Shown here: positions 1 through 8,651 of the stretch, piece by piece
Layout of the letters: every line of letters starts with the position of its first letter
How positions within the stretch are numbered: position 1 is the first letter of the stretch
Origin: Ottowia beijingensis
GTDB taxonomy: Bacteria > Pseudomonadota > Gammaproteobacteria > Burkholderiales > Burkholderiaceae_C
NCBI RefSeq assembly: GCF_013423955.1
Contig: NZ_JACCKX010000001.1
Location: 1,240,001 to 1,304,000, forward strand
Direction of reading: 5' to 3'
Length of the DNA stretch: 64,000 bases
Translations under genes and position numbers: made by a program
The notes under the pieces: generated by a model
What the model was told of the DNA's origin: nothing
Databases searched by the model: none
Seen by the model: only the letters and a program-made list of their open reading frames with translations

Positions 1-40
1 CTTGGAACGAATGTAGTTGGGCATCGCGCCATCGTATGGC

Positions 41-112
41 GGCACCGCCGCAGGCGATTCCGCCATCCGGGTTGATGTGTCGCCGTGCGTCGGAATCGCC
101 TGCGGCGGTTCC
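41..112. repeat. REP-like inverted repeat downstream of pyrC
   Basis: Positions 41-61 and 92-112 are inverted copies matching at 20 of 21 bases (core GGAATCGCCTGCGGCGGT), separated by 30 bases. The pair would form a strong hairpin just past the 3' end of pyrC. It resembles short extragenic palindromes with a GTCGGAAT-type core found in many proteobacteria. It could also help end pyrC transcription, but no T-run follows the stem. Confidence 0.6.
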
Positions 113-123
113 GACCTACGCGC

Positions 124-1167
124 CTACATCAGCTTCCAATGGACAAGCTCGCCACCCCTCAACGGCTTCACCACCGCCTCGCCAAACGCCACTTCGTCGG
201 GAATCGTCCACGTTTCTTTCCGCAGCGTGACGCGCCCGCTGTTCCTCGGCAAACCGTAGAAATCGGCCCCGAAGAACGACGCGAAGCCCTCCAGCTTGTC
301 CAGCGCGCCCGCGGCCTCGAAGGCTTCGGCGTACAGCTCCAGCGCCGTCAGCGCGGTGTAGCAGCCGGCGCAGCCGCACGGGTGTTCCTTCAGGTGTGCG
401 GGGTGCGGCGCCGAGTCGGTGCCGAGGAAGAACTTGGGGCTGCCGCTGGTGGCGGCCTGCACCAGCGCCTGGCGGTGCACTTCGCGCTTGAGCACGGGCA
501 GGCAGTAGTAGTGCGGGCGGATGCCGCCGAGGAAGATGGCGTTACGGTTGTAGAGCAGGTGGTGCGCGGTGATGGTGGCCGCCGTGTGCGCGTCGGCATC
601 CGCCACGTACTGCGCGGCCTCCTTCGTGGTGATGTGCTCGAACACGACCTTCAGTTCCGGGAAGTCCTTGCGCAGCGGCGTCATCACGCGGTCGATGAAC
701 ACGGCCTCGCGGTCGAACAGATCGATGTCGGGGTCTGTCACCTCGCCGTGCACCAGCAGCTTCAGGCCGGCGCGCTGCATGGCTTCCAGCGTCTTGTAGG
801 TCTTGCGGATGTCGGTGACACCGGCGTCGCTGTTGGTGGTGGCGCCGGCGGGGTAAAGCTTGAGGGCGACGATACCGGCCTCGGCCGCGCGGGCGATTTC
901 ATCCGGCGGCGTGACGTCGGTCAGGTACAGCGTCATCAAGGGCTCAAACGCCATTGCTGCAGGCACCGCCTGCGCAATGCGCTCTTTATACGATAGCGCC
1001 TGCACCGTGGTGGTGACCGGCGGGCGCAGGTTCGGCATGATGATGGCGCGGCCGAACTGGGCGGCCGTGTGCGGCACCACCGAGGCCAGCGCAGCGCCGT
1101 CGCGCACATGCAGATGCCAGTCGTCGGGGCGGGTGATGGTGAGGGTTTCGGAGGCAGAAGCGGTCAT
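124..1167 (-). CDS. pyrC: dihydroorotase, PyrC type
   Basis: PyrC interconverts carbamoyl-aspartate and dihydroorotate, the third step of de novo pyrimidine synthesis, in the cytosol. The 347-residue length fits the single-domain enteric-type enzyme. Visible zinc-site motifs are DWHLHVRDG near the N-terminus (His18, His20), the carboxylatable lysine in [11 protein letters not shown], a histidine in LVHGEV, a histidine in FEHITT and the catalytic aspartate in GTDSAPH. The ATG at 1167 begins a protein that matches the family from the [11 protein letters not shown] start. The gene stands alone between repeats. No frame break is seen. The assignment is secure. Confidence 0.97.
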   Translation of the reverse strand: MTASASETLTITRPDDWHLHVRDGAALASVVPHTAAQFGRAIIMPNLRPPVTTTVQALSYKERIAQAVPAAMAFEPLMTLYLTDVTPPDEIARAAEAGIVALKLYPAGATTNSDAGVTDIRKTYKTLEAMQRAGLKLLVHGEVTDPDIDLFDREAVFIDRVMTPLRKDFPELKVVFEHITTKEAAQYVADADAHTAATITAHHLLYNRNAIFLGGIRPHYYCLPVLKREVHRQALVQAATSGSPKFFLGTDSAPHPAHLKEHPCGCAGCYTALTALELYAEAFEAAGALDKLEGFASFFGADFYGLPRNSGRVTLRKETWTIPDEVAFGEAVVKPLRGGELVHWKLM

Positions 1168-1202
1168 GCACCAATTGTCCCACCGGTGCCTCCACCAACA
1201 GA

Positions 1203-1232
1203 AAAGGCCATCGCTGCAGGACGATGGCCTTT
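1203..1232 (-). terminator. rho-independent terminator after the lipoprotein gene
   Basis: An 11-bp perfect stem (AAAGGCCATCG paired with CGATGGCCTTT) closes an 8-base loop. On the minus strand it is followed by TTTTC. It lies between the end of the lipoprotein gene at 1346 and the start of pyrC, so it most likely ends transcription of the lipoprotein gene. Confidence 0.7.
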
Positions 1233-1245
1233 CTTGTGTTCGCGT

Positions 1246-1345
1246 GGCCGCGGAGCAGGCCCTCCTGGAACGCCGTGGCCGGACCTGAGCCGGCCACCAG
1301 CGTTGTCCCTCTCAGGGGAAGGCGCGCCAGCGCCACAGGGGAGGG
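1246..1345. repeat. family B dispersed repeat, copy 1
   Basis: This block begins GGCCGCGGAGCAGGCC and runs through GCGTTGTCCCTCTC and GGGGAAGGCGCG to the lipoprotein stop codon. It matches copies at 8500-8640, 42975-43092 and 43767-43882 with base changes and small gaps. It is the most diverged copy and lies between a terminator and a gene end. Confidence 0.65.
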
Positions 1346-1789
1346 TCAGTTTCTCCAGGCGCCCGGCGTCCACACCCAGGTGTTGCTGGAGGTGTTGTAG
1401 GCCCAGTAGCCCGGCACCCAGTACGCCGTGGCATGGGGCGCATTGCCCATGGTCTCGGCCTGCGGGGCCGGGATGGCGGGTGCCGCACCCTGGATCCAGC
1501 GGCCCGGCTGCCACACCCAGCGCACGCCGTCCCAGGCCCAGTAGCCGGTCAGCCAGCTGTAGCCCGCGCCGGGCGACACGCCGCGCTGCTCGTTGATGGG
1601 GCCGGGCATGGTGCGCACGTTGGCCGGTGCGGCGGCCACGGGCTGCTGCACCACCACGGCGGGCGCGGTGGGGCGCTCGACGACGACTTCGCGCGTGCGG
1701 GTCACGCAGCCGGTCAGCGCGGCCAGGGTGACGATGGCGCCCAGGGCGGCAACGCCTTTGACGGACACGGGTTGGTTGCTCTTCAACAT
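1346..1789 (-). CDS. lipoprotein with YXWXPGXW repeats
   Basis: The 147-residue product has a lipoprotein signal with lipobox LAALTGC near residue 27, so it should be exported and lipid-anchored. The mature part contains a low-complexity Pro/Val/Ala linker followed by aromatic repeats of the kind WXWXPGXW (WVWQPGRW, YWVPGYWAY, WVWTPGAW). Such repeats define a small family of envelope lipoproteins in Burkholderiales, often annotated BcpO-related, with no established biochemical role. The ATG at 1789 was chosen because AAGGAGCG precedes it by a few bases and it places the signal peptide at the N-terminus. A longer reading frame exists upstream but has no family character and crosses rnk. Confidence 0.8.
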   Translation of the reverse strand: MLKSNQPVSVKGVAALGAIVTLAALTGCVTRTREVVVERPTAPAVVVQQPVAAAPANVRTMPGPINEQRGVSPGAGYSWLTGYWAWDGVRWVWQPGRWIQGAAPAIPAPQAETMGNAPHATAYWVPGYWAYNTSSNTWVWTPGAWRN

Positions 1790-2009
1790 TTTTCGCTCCT
1801 TGTCTTGGATGGCGCGGCCGCCGAAAAAGCGAAGCCGCTGAAGCGATATTGAAAGCGCCGGCTGCACCGCCGTTGCGGGCAGCCTTCCTTGCGCCGTGAA
1901 GGACGGCACCTTCACGCCACGTAGCACAACAGGCCGGCACGCCGACCGATGTGAGCGATTGCTTACGGCTCCGCGCAAGGCCGCTCGGCACAGCGCGGCT
2001 TTGACAACC

Positions 2010-2431
2010 TCAGGCCGTGTAGTCGCCGCTGGCCTCGGGCTGGAACTCGATGGCGCGCACTTCCAGCGCCCCTCCTTGCCGTCGATGCCGCGCCAGCGCG
2101 CCACCTCGCCGGCGCGCAGGCCCAGCAGCGCCGTGCCCAGGGGCGACAGCACCGAGATCATGCCCTGCGCGGCATCGGCGTCGGCCGGGTAGACCAGGGT
2201 CACGCTGCGCTCGGCACCGCCCGCCGCGTCGGCCACGCGCAGCTTGGAATACATGGTGACGATGTCGCCGGCGATCTCCTGCGGGCGCACCACCTCGGCA
2301 GCGTCGATCAGGTCCGACAGTTCCTCGGCCTGCGCCGCGGCGGCGGCGTCGGCCGACTGGCGGCGCAGCATGTTGAAGATGCGCACGTGGTCCAGGTCGG
2401 TGATGGTGCGGTTGAAATCGTTGGCGGTCAT
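2010..2431 (-). CDS. rnk: nucleoside diphosphate kinase regulator (Rnk), frame broken
   Basis: Rnk is a small GreA/GreB-fold protein that binds RNA polymerase and affects nucleoside diphosphate kinase levels. The N-terminal half (TITDLDHVRIFNML) and the GreA-like C-terminal half (VTLVYPADAD, ISVLSPLGTALLG) are both clear. The reading frame is broken near 2066-2071: one base is missing in a GGCGC context, after which the end LEVRAIEFQPEASGDY continues in the next frame. Restoring one base gives about 140 residues, the usual length. The ATG at 2431 is preceded by CAGGAGACTGCC, a good ribosome site. The break fits the window-wide single-base-loss pattern, so the gene is probably intact. Confidence 0.85.
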
Positions 2432-2953
2432 GGCAGTCTCCTGCGAAAAAGGGGTTGTCTGTGCGGTGCTGGCCGGCGGGCGGGGCAGCCGCCACGGCGT
2501 GGAATCAAGCGGATGCGCGGCGCGCCGGTGCGGTGCCCGACGATCCGGGCAGCGCTCAATCAGAGGTCGGGGGATCGTCGGGCTCAGGAGAGTGCGGCCA
2601 GCAGGCCGGCACGGCGGGCGTGGTGCGCCCGCGCTGGCGTTCGACGGATCGTGCGCGCGCACGCCGTGGCCCCGGCCGTGGGGGCCGATGTGGCGCGCGA
2701 CAGGACGCGCGTGGGGCAGGCAGGGATGGCGTGCATGGGCCGGATGATACCGCCCCGGCACCGAAAAGGCCAATGGCCGCCGCGGCGCCGGGCCGGATCG
2801 CCCGGGCGGCAGGCGCGGCGCGGCTTTCAGGGTTTCCATGCACCCGGCGGCGTCAGGCGGCGCGCCCGCCGGGGTGCGGGGCGCTTAAGATAGCGGGCGC
2901 GGCTGCACAGGCCGCGTTTTTTGTTGCCGCGTTCGCTCCGAGCCGTTTCCCTC
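2432..2953. other. gene-free divergent region between rnk and dctQ
   Basis: About 520 bases of very G+C-rich DNA separate the divergent rnk and TRAP transporter genes. Open frames here have no family features and look like chance products of composition. Promoters for both directions must lie here, but no convincing -35/-10 pair could be picked out. Confidence 0.5.
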
Positions 2954-3525
2954 ATGTCTTCCCCCACATACCCGATCAGCCCGCCGCCCCGGCACCGGCT
3001 GACGCCCCGACACGCGTGCCGCTGGCCATCGAGGACTGGCTGACGGTGATCATCATGGCGCTGCTGGCGCTGATTACCTTCGCCAACGTGCTGGTGCGCT
3101 ATTTCACCAATGTATCGTTCGCGTGGACGGAAGAGGTGTCGGTGTTCCTGATGATCGTGCTGGCCATGGTGGCCGGTTCGGCCGCGGTGGCGCGCAACCG
3201 GCACATCCGCATCGAATTCTTTGCCGACAGCGGCCCCGAGCGGCGCCAGCGCACGCTGGCCCAGTTCGGCGCCGGGCTGGTGGCGCTGCTGTTCGCGCTG
3301 CTGGCCGTGCTGTCGGCGCGCGTGCTGTGGGACGACGTGCAGTACGGCGAAACCTCGCCCGGCATCGGCGTGCCGCAGTGGTGGTACACGATGTGGCTGC
3401 CGATCCTCAGCGTGGCCATCATGGGCCGCGCCATCGGCCTGATGCTGCGCGGCGGCCGCGCCGCGGCCGACAGCGTCGATCTGCCCACCTCGCCCGAGGT
3501 GCGTGCCGAGGAGCATGCGCCATGA
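2954..3525 (+). CDS. dctQ: TRAP transporter small permease DctQ, frame broken near the start
   Basis: DctQ is the four-helix membrane subunit of a tripartite ATP-independent periplasmic transporter, pairing with DctM in the inner membrane. Hydrophobic segments include WLTVIIMALLALITFANVLV and the stretch around VFLMIVLAMVAG. The motif FAWTEEVSVFLMI is typical. The ATG at 2954 is in frame only if one C is restored to the run at 2961-2965, which then gives MSSPHIPDQPAAP leading into the transporter. Otherwise the first usable start is GTG 3016. The stop overlaps the dctM start (ATGA at 3522-3525), indicating translational coupling. The gene heads the operon Q-M-P. Confidence 0.88.
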
Positions 3526-4820
3526 TCGCCACGCTGCTCTTTGCGCTTTTCATCATCACCATGCTGATGGGCGTGCCCATCGGTGCCTCGCTGGGCCTGG
3601 CCGGCGCGGCGGCCATTGCGCTGGCGAATGCCCAGGCGCCGTGGTTCGGCCTGCTGGCGGTGCCGCAGAACTTCTACGCCGGCCTGGGCAAGTACCCGCT
3701 GCTGGCCATCCCGATGTTCGTGCTGGTCGGCTCGATCTTCGACCGCTCGGGCGTGGCGCTGCGGCTGGTCAACTTCGCCATCGCGCTGGTGGGGCGCGGG
3801 CCGGGCATGCTGCCGCTGGTGGCGATCGCGGTCGCGATGTTCCTGGGCGGCATCTCGGGCTCCGGCCCGGCCAACGCGGCGGCCGTGGGCGGCGTGATGA
3901 TCGCCGCCATGCACCGCGCCGGCTATCCGGCGCCCTATTCGGCCAGCGTGGTGGGCGCGGCGGCGGCCACCGACATCCTGATCCCGCCCTCGGTGGCGTT
4001 CATCGTGTATTCGGTGCTGGTACCGGGCGCGTCGGTGCCGGCGCTGTTCGCCGCCGGCATGGTGCCGGGCGTGCTGGCCGGGCTGGCGCTGATCATTCCG
4101 GCCGTGTGGATGGCGCGCCGCCACGGCATGGGACACCTCGAATCGGGCCTGCCGCGCCCGCCGCTGCTCAAGAGCTTCGTCGAAGCCATCTGGGGCCTGG
4201 CCGCGCCGGTGCTGATTCTGGGCGGCATGCGGATGGGCTGGTTCACGCCCACCGAGGCGGCCGTGGTGGCCGTGTTCTACGGCCTGTTCGTCGGCATGTT
4301 CGTGCACCGCACGATGACGCTGCGCGATCTGTTCCCGATCCTCAAGGAATCGGGCGAGCTGTCGGCCGTGATCCTGCTGGTGGTGTCGCTGGCGGGCATC
4401 TTCGCGTTCTCGCTCTCCACGCTGGGCGTGATCGACCCAATCACCAACGCCATCATCCACTCGGGCCTGGGCGAATACGGCGTGCTGGCGCTGCTGATGG
4501 TGATGCTGATCACGCTGGGCATGTTCCTCGACGGCATCTCGATCTTCCTGATCTTCGTGCCGATCCTGTGGCCCATCATGCAGCACTACCAGTGGGACCC
4601 GGTGTGGTTCGGCGTGCTGCTGACGCTGAAAGTGGCGCTGGGCCAGTTCACGCCGCCGCTGGCGGTCAACCTGATGGTGTCGTGCCGCATTGCCAATGTG
4701 CGCATGGAAGAAACCATCCGCTGGGTCTGGCCGATGCTGTTGGCCATGGGGCTGGTGATGGTGGCCGTCATCATCTGGCCGCAGCTGGCGCTGTGGCTGC
4801 CGCGCGTGCTGGGGTATTGA
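3522..4820 (+). CDS. dctM: TRAP transporter large permease DctM
   Basis: The 432-residue protein is the large membrane subunit that carries the substrate with sodium coupling. It is made almost entirely of hydrophobic helices and carries family motifs GISGSGPANAAAVG, AAATDILIPPS and FLDGISIFLIFVPI. Length and motifs match the DctM family throughout. Its start overlaps the dctQ stop by four bases, and dctP follows 84 bases later after a family A repeat. The substrate cannot be read from the sequence; C4-dicarboxylates or related organic acids are usual for the family. Confidence 0.95.
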   Translation: MIATLLFALFIITMLMGVPIGASLGLAGAAAIALANAQAPWFGLLAVPQNFYAGLGKYPLLAIPMFVLVGSIFDRSGVALRLVNFAIALVGRGPGMLPLVAIAVAMFLGGISGSGPANAAAVGGVMIAAMHRAGYPAPYSASVVGAAAATDILIPPSVAFIVYSVLVPGASVPALFAAGMVPGVLAGLALIIPAVWMARRHGMGHLESGLPRPPLLKSFVEAIWGLAAPVLILGGMRMGWFTPTEAAVVAVFYGLFVGMFVHRTMTLRDLFPILKESGELSAVILLVVSLAGIFAFSLSTLGVIDPITNAIIHSGLGEYGVLALLMVMLITLGMFLDGISIFLIFVPILWPIMQHYQWDPVWFGVLLTLKVALGQFTPPLAVNLMVSCRIANVRMEETIRWVWPMLLAMGLVMVAVIIWPQLALWLPRVLGY

Positions 4821-4827
4821 TTTTCAA

Positions 4828-4880
4828 GTGTTTTCGGCCTGTAGCGCCCATCTGGCGGGCGCAAGCAGCTCTTTTTCATA
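4828..4880. repeat. family A dispersed repeat
   Basis: This copy lies between dctM and dctP. Read on the minus strand it has AGCTGCTTGCGCC, a short spacer, then GGGCGCTACAGGCC followed by an A-rich tail. The two GC-rich halves are inverted and could pair. It sits just upstream of the dctP ribosome site, so it may influence how much binding protein is made relative to the permeases. Confidence 0.6.
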
Positions 4881-4904
4881 GTGAACCGCAAGGAGACTGA
4901 ACCC

Positions 4905-5944
4905 ATGAAACTTCGCCGCACTCTGCTCACCCTGGCTGCTGCCGCCACCGCGCTGGCCGCCACCACCTTCTCGCTGCCGGCCGCCGCGCAGAACTACAAG
5001 TCCGAATACCGCATGTCGCTGGTCGTCGGCCCGGCCTTCCCGTGGGGCAAGGGCGGCGAGATCTGGGCCAACAAGGTCAAGGAAAAGACCAACGGCCGCA
5101 TCAACATCAAGCTGTATCCCGGCGTGTCGCTGATCCAGGGCGACCAGACGCGCGAGTTCAGCGCGCTGCGCCAGGGCGTGATCGACATGGCCGTGGGCTC
5201 CACCATCAACTGGTCGCCGCAGGTGCGCCAGCTCAACCTGTTCTCGCTGCCCTTCCTGATGCCGGACTACGCCGCCATCGACGCGCTGACCACGGGCGAC
5301 GTCGGCAAGCAGATGTTCACCATCCTCGAGAAGGCCGGCGTGGTGCCCTGGCCTGGGGCCTGAACGGCTACCGCGAGCTGAGCAACTCCAAGCACCCCAT
5401 CAAGTCGCCCGCCGACCTGAAGGGCCTGAAGATCCGCGTCGTCGGCTCGCCGCTGTTCCTCGAGACCTTCACCGCCCTGGGCGCCAACCCGACGCAGATG
5501 AGCTGGGCCGACGCCCAGCCCGCGCTGGCCAGCGGTGCCGTGGACGGGCAGGAAAACCCCATGAGCATCTTCACCGCCGCCAAGCTGCACACCGTGGGCC
5601 AGAAGCACCTGACGATGTGGGGCTACATCGCCGACCCGCTGGTGTTCGTGGTGAACAAGCAGGTGTGGGAGTCGTGGACGCCGGCCGACCGCGAGCTGGT
5701 GCGCCAGGCCGCCATCGAGGCCGGCCAGGAGCAGATCGCCATTGCGCGCAAGGGCCTCATCGAGCCCGGCCAGCCGCTGCTGAAGGACATCGCCGCCATG
5801 GGCGTGCAGATCACGCACCTGAGCCCGGCCGAGCGCGACGCCTTCGTCAAGGCCACGCGCCCGGTGTACGACAAGTGGAAGAACCAGATCGGCGCCGACC
5901 TGGTGAACCAGGCCGAGAAGGCTATCGCGGCGCGCAAGAAGTAA
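4905..5944 (+). CDS. dctP: TRAP transporter substrate-binding protein DctP, frame broken
   Basis: DctP is the periplasmic receptor that delivers substrate to DctQM. The product starts with a Sec signal peptide ending LPAAAQ, then YKSEYRMSLVVGP. Family segments INIKLYPGVSLIQGDQTREF, LKGLKIRVVGSPLFLETF and QENPMSIF are present. One base is missing near 5346 (a G before CCCTGG), which creates a false stop at 5363. Restoring it gives ALAWGLNGYRELSNSKHPI and about 346 residues, the normal length. The ATG at 4905 follows AAGGAG by nine bases; the GTG at 4881 has no such support. A terminator follows at 5966. Confidence 0.9.
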
Positions 5945-5965
5945 GGCCCGCGCCAGCGCCGCACG

Positions 5966-5989
5966 AAGCCCCGCGATGCGGGGCTTTTT
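5966..5989 (+). terminator. rho-independent terminator of the TRAP operon
   Basis: Perfect 9-bp stem AAGCCCCGC / GCGGGGCTT with a GAT loop, followed by TTT (the last two stem bases extend this to five T residues in a row). It lies 22 bases after the dctP stop codon and should end the dctQMP transcript. Confidence 0.88.
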
Positions 5990-6039
5990 GGTTCCGGCGC
6001 CAGTCGCCATGGTCGCCATTGCCTCATATACTCCCCGCA

Positions 6040-6080
6040 TTTCAGGCTGCTAGCGCCATATCGGCGGGCGCTGACGGAAC
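6040..6080. repeat. family A dispersed repeat, partial
   Basis: GGCTGCTAGCGCC, a short A/T spacer and GGCGGGCGCTGACGG form the two halves of the family A element in the gap between the dctP terminator and the ABC ATPase fragment. The flanking A-rich tail is weak here. Confidence 0.45.
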
Positions 6081-6097
6081 ATACTCCCTGCATCATG

Positions 6098-6120
6098 AAA
6101 AAGACGGCCGAGGCCGTCTT
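6098..6120 (-). terminator. terminator downstream of the ABC ATPase fragment
   Basis: Stem AAGACGGCC / GGCCGTCTT with a 2-base loop. On the minus strand it runs into TTTTC. It lies 26 bases beyond the stop of the truncated ATPase gene and is probably the original terminator of that lost amino-acid transporter operon. Confidence 0.75.
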
Positions 6121-6145
6121 GTGCGCGGTGTGCGGGCGCCGCCGC

Positions 6146-6322
6146 TCAGTGCTGCAGGATCTTGCTGAGGAAATCCTTGGTGCGCGGCTGGCGGCCTTCG
6201 GGGTTGCCGAAGAACTCGTCCTTGCTGCAGTCTTCCAGCACCTTGCCGCCGACGTCGATGAACACCACGCGGTTGGCCACCTTGCGGGCAAAGCCCATCT
6301 CGTGCGTGACCACCAAAGAACG
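6146..6322 (-). pseudogene. 3' fragment of an amino-acid ABC transporter ATPase (GltL/GlnQ type)
   Basis: Only the last 57 or so codons of a polar amino-acid importer ATPase remain. They read LVVTHEMGFARKVANRVVF, which includes the H-loop histidine, and end TKDFLSKILQH, the typical C-terminus of the family. Upstream of about 6322 the similarity stops abruptly and the sequence passes into a family A repeat pair. Walker A, Q-loop and signature motif are all absent, so the product cannot work. With the intact terminator behind it, this looks like the relic of a deleted operon rather than a sequencing fault. Confidence 0.75.
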
Positions 6323-6380
6323 GCATTCTACGGACGTGCGGCCACAGGATAAACCCTTGGTCGCGCCGCCGGGCACTTTG

Positions 6381-6480
6381 CTTTTCATAGCTGCTTGCGC
6401 ATGTTTGCAAACGATTTCAGATGCAAATGCCTTGAATATCGCCGTGCAGCAGGCGCCAGCAGCTATTGTTTTTGCTTGAT
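6381..6480. repeat. two family A repeats at the deletion edge
   Basis: TTTTCATAGCTGCTTGCGC at 6381 and, 60-90 bases on, GGCGCCAGCAGCTATTGTTTTTG in the opposite orientation. The two halves face each other around an A/T-richer spacer. They are followed at 6512-6545 by a remnant of the family C palindrome (GCTGTGTGGGAGCC). The stretch 6323-6540 holds no gene. Confidence 0.55.
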
Positions 6481-6540
6481 GACCAAGAAGTCTCACATGA
6501 CACGCGGACCGCATCCGCTGTGTGGGAGCCTTGTTGCCAA

Positions 6541-8450
6541 TCAAGTGTCCTGATTGTCCGCACTCTGCTGCAGCGCCCACATGCGCGCATAGCGCCCGTG
6601 CGCGGCCAGCAGCGCGAAGTGCGTGCCGCGCTCGATGATGCGGCCGGCCTCCATCACCAGGATTTCGTGCGCATCGACCACGGTGGACAGCCGGTGCGCG
6701 ATGACCAGCGTGGTCTTGCCGCGCGCGGCGCTGCGGATCTCGGCCTGGATGGCGCGCTCGTTGGCCGAATCGAGCGCACTGGTGGCCTCGTCGAAGATCA
6801 GCACCGGCGGGTCCTTCAGCAGCGTGCGGGCGATGGCCACGCGCTGCTTCTCGCCGCCGGAGAGCTTCAGGCCGCGCTCGCCCACCATCGTCGCGTAGCC
6901 CCTGGGCGTGCTCATGATGAAGTCGTGGATGTGCGCGGCGCGCGCGGCCTGCTCCACCTCGGCATCGGTGGCGTCGGGCCGGCCGTAGCGGATGTTGTAG
7001 GCCACCGTGTCGTTGAACAGTACCGTGTCCTGCGGCACGATGCCGATGGCGCGGCGCACGCTGGCCTGCGTGACGCTGCGGATGTCCTGGCCGGCGATGA
7101 GGATGCGACCGCCGCCGATGCCGGGCCGCCCCAAGTCGGCGGCAGCCCACTCGGGGGCAGCGCAGCATGCGAAGCAGCGGAGCGTGGGGGCGCGTTACCG
7201 ACGTCGTAAAAGCGATAGAGCAGTCGCGCCAAGGTGGACTTGCCCGAGCCAGACGGCCCCACCACCGCCACCGTCTTGCCGGCTGGAATCTCGAAGCTCA
7301 CGTCGTGCAGGATTTGGCGCGCCGGCTCGTAGGCGAAATCGACATGCTCGAAGCGCACGTCCACCGGGCCGTTGGTGTGCAGTGCCTCGGCGCCGGGCGC
7401 GTCAGCCACCTCGCGCTCGCGGTCCATCAGCGTGAACATCTTGTCCAGGCCGGTCAGGTTCTGCTTGATCTCGCGGTAGATCACGCCCAGGAAGTTGAGC
7501 GGGATGTAGAGCTGGATCATGAAGGCGTTGACCATCACCAGGTCGCCCAGCGTCAGCCGCCCATCCACCACGCCCTGCGTGGCGCGCCACAGCATGGCCA
7601 CCAGGCCGATGGCGATGATGAGCTGCTGCCCGGTGTTCAGCACCGACAGCGAGGTTTGCGCCTTCAGGCGCGAGCGGCGCAGCTGCTCCAGGCTTTCGTC
7701 GTAGCGGCGCGCCTCGAACTCCTCGTTGTTGAAGTACTTGACGGTCTCGTAGTTCAGCAGCGAATCGATGGCCTTGGTGTGCGCGGCCGAGTCGTACAGG
7801 TTGGCCTCGCGCCGGAACTTGGTGCGCCACTCGGTCACCGTCACGGTGAACACCACGTAGCAAACCAGCGCCGCGCCGGTGATCCAGGCAAAGCCGGCGT
7901 CGAACTTCACGGCCAGGATCGACAGCACCATCGCCACCTCGATGATCGTGGGCACGATGGAATACAGCGAGAACGACACCAGAGATTCGATGCCGCGCAC
8001 GCCGCGCTCGATGTCGCGCGTCATGCCGCCGGTCTGGCGCTCCAGGTGAAAGCGCAGGCTCAGGCTGTGCAGGTGCTCGAAGGTCTGCAGCGCGATCTGC
8101 CGGCTGGCGCCCTGCGTGGCCTTGGCGAACACCAGTTCGCGCAGCTCGGTGAAGGCGCTGGTCATCAGCCGCAGCGCGCCGTAGGCCAGCAGCAGGCCGA
8201 CCGGCACCACCAGCAGTGCCGCCGGGTCGCCGGGCTTGAGCGTCATGCGGTCGATCAGCTCCTTCAGCAGCAGCGGCACGCTGACGTTGGCCACCTTGGC
8301 GCCGATGACGAACAGCAGCGCCGCCGCCACGCGCCACTTGTATTGCCACAGGTAGGGCAGCAGGCGCCCCAGCGTGCGCCAGTCGGAGCGCGGCCCGCTG
8401 GGCGCCTCGGCAACAGGAAGGGAACGGGACAAATCGCGGCCACCGCGCAT
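6541..8450 (-). CDS. ATM1-type ABC exporter (fused permease-ATPase) with an in-frame repeat insert
   Basis: This is a half-size exporter of the ATM1/HMT1 group, which export glutathione- or sulfur-linked compounds and metals across the inner membrane. The N-terminal half has several hydrophobic helices and the group signature [13 protein letters not shown]. The ATPase half shows Walker [11 protein letters not shown]-loop [11 protein letters not shown], signature [14 protein letters not shown], Walker [14 protein letters not shown] and the H-loop IAHRLST. Between Walker A and the Q-loop an 83-base dispersed repeat (7115-7197) interrupts the gene. If one missing C in its CCCCC run is restored, the insert is 84 bases and adds 28 codons in frame. 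The ATG at 8450 is preceded by AAAGAGA; a TTG at 8459 is possible. Total length would then be about 636 residues. Confidence 0.85.
7115..7197. repeat. family E dispersed repeat inside the exporter ATPase domain
   Basis: The inserted stretch contains GAGCGTGGGGGC and CCCCAAGTCGGCGGC, a block that I recognise as recurring between genes in Comamonadaceae genomes. CCGA occurs at both junctions (7115-7118 and 7198-7201), as expected for a short target-site duplication. Removing one copy rejoins YDVG to [10 protein letters not shown], the normal loop between the first helix and next strand of an ABC ATPase. Confidence 0.75.
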
Positions 8451-8499
8451 CGTGGACAATCTCTTTCTTGTTCAAAAGCTCAGACGTGCAGCGGCCGAA

Positions 8500-8640
8500 A
8501 AAGCCGCTGCACGCCCAGGCGACGGGCCTGCGAGCAGGCCACGCCAGTGAACGCCCTGGAGCGGGCTTGGCCCGGCCAGTGGCGTTGTCCCCCTCCCGCA
8601 GGAGAGGGGAAGGCGCGCCAGCGCCTCAGGGGTGTTTACC
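8500..8640. repeat. family B dispersed repeat, copy 2
   Basis: The block runs from GCACGCCCAGGCGACGGG through GGCCAGTGGCGTTGTCCC and GGAGAGGGGAAGGCGCG to CAGGGGTGTTTA. It fills nearly the whole gap between the divergent exporter and thioesterase genes, so the promoters of both must lie within or beside it. The left half diverges from the gsp copies; the right half is close. Confidence 0.75.
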
Positions 8641-8651
8641 GGATTTTGCCC

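Noticed and set aside
85-996. 303-residue open frame antisense to pyrC
   Set aside because: It lies wholly opposite the well-supported pyrC gene and has the Arg/Val/His-rich make-up of an antisense shadow.
7115-7197. Insertion sequence in the exporter gene
   Set aside because: The insert is only 83 bases, has no transposase and resembles an intergenic repeat, so it was listed as a dispersed repeat instead.
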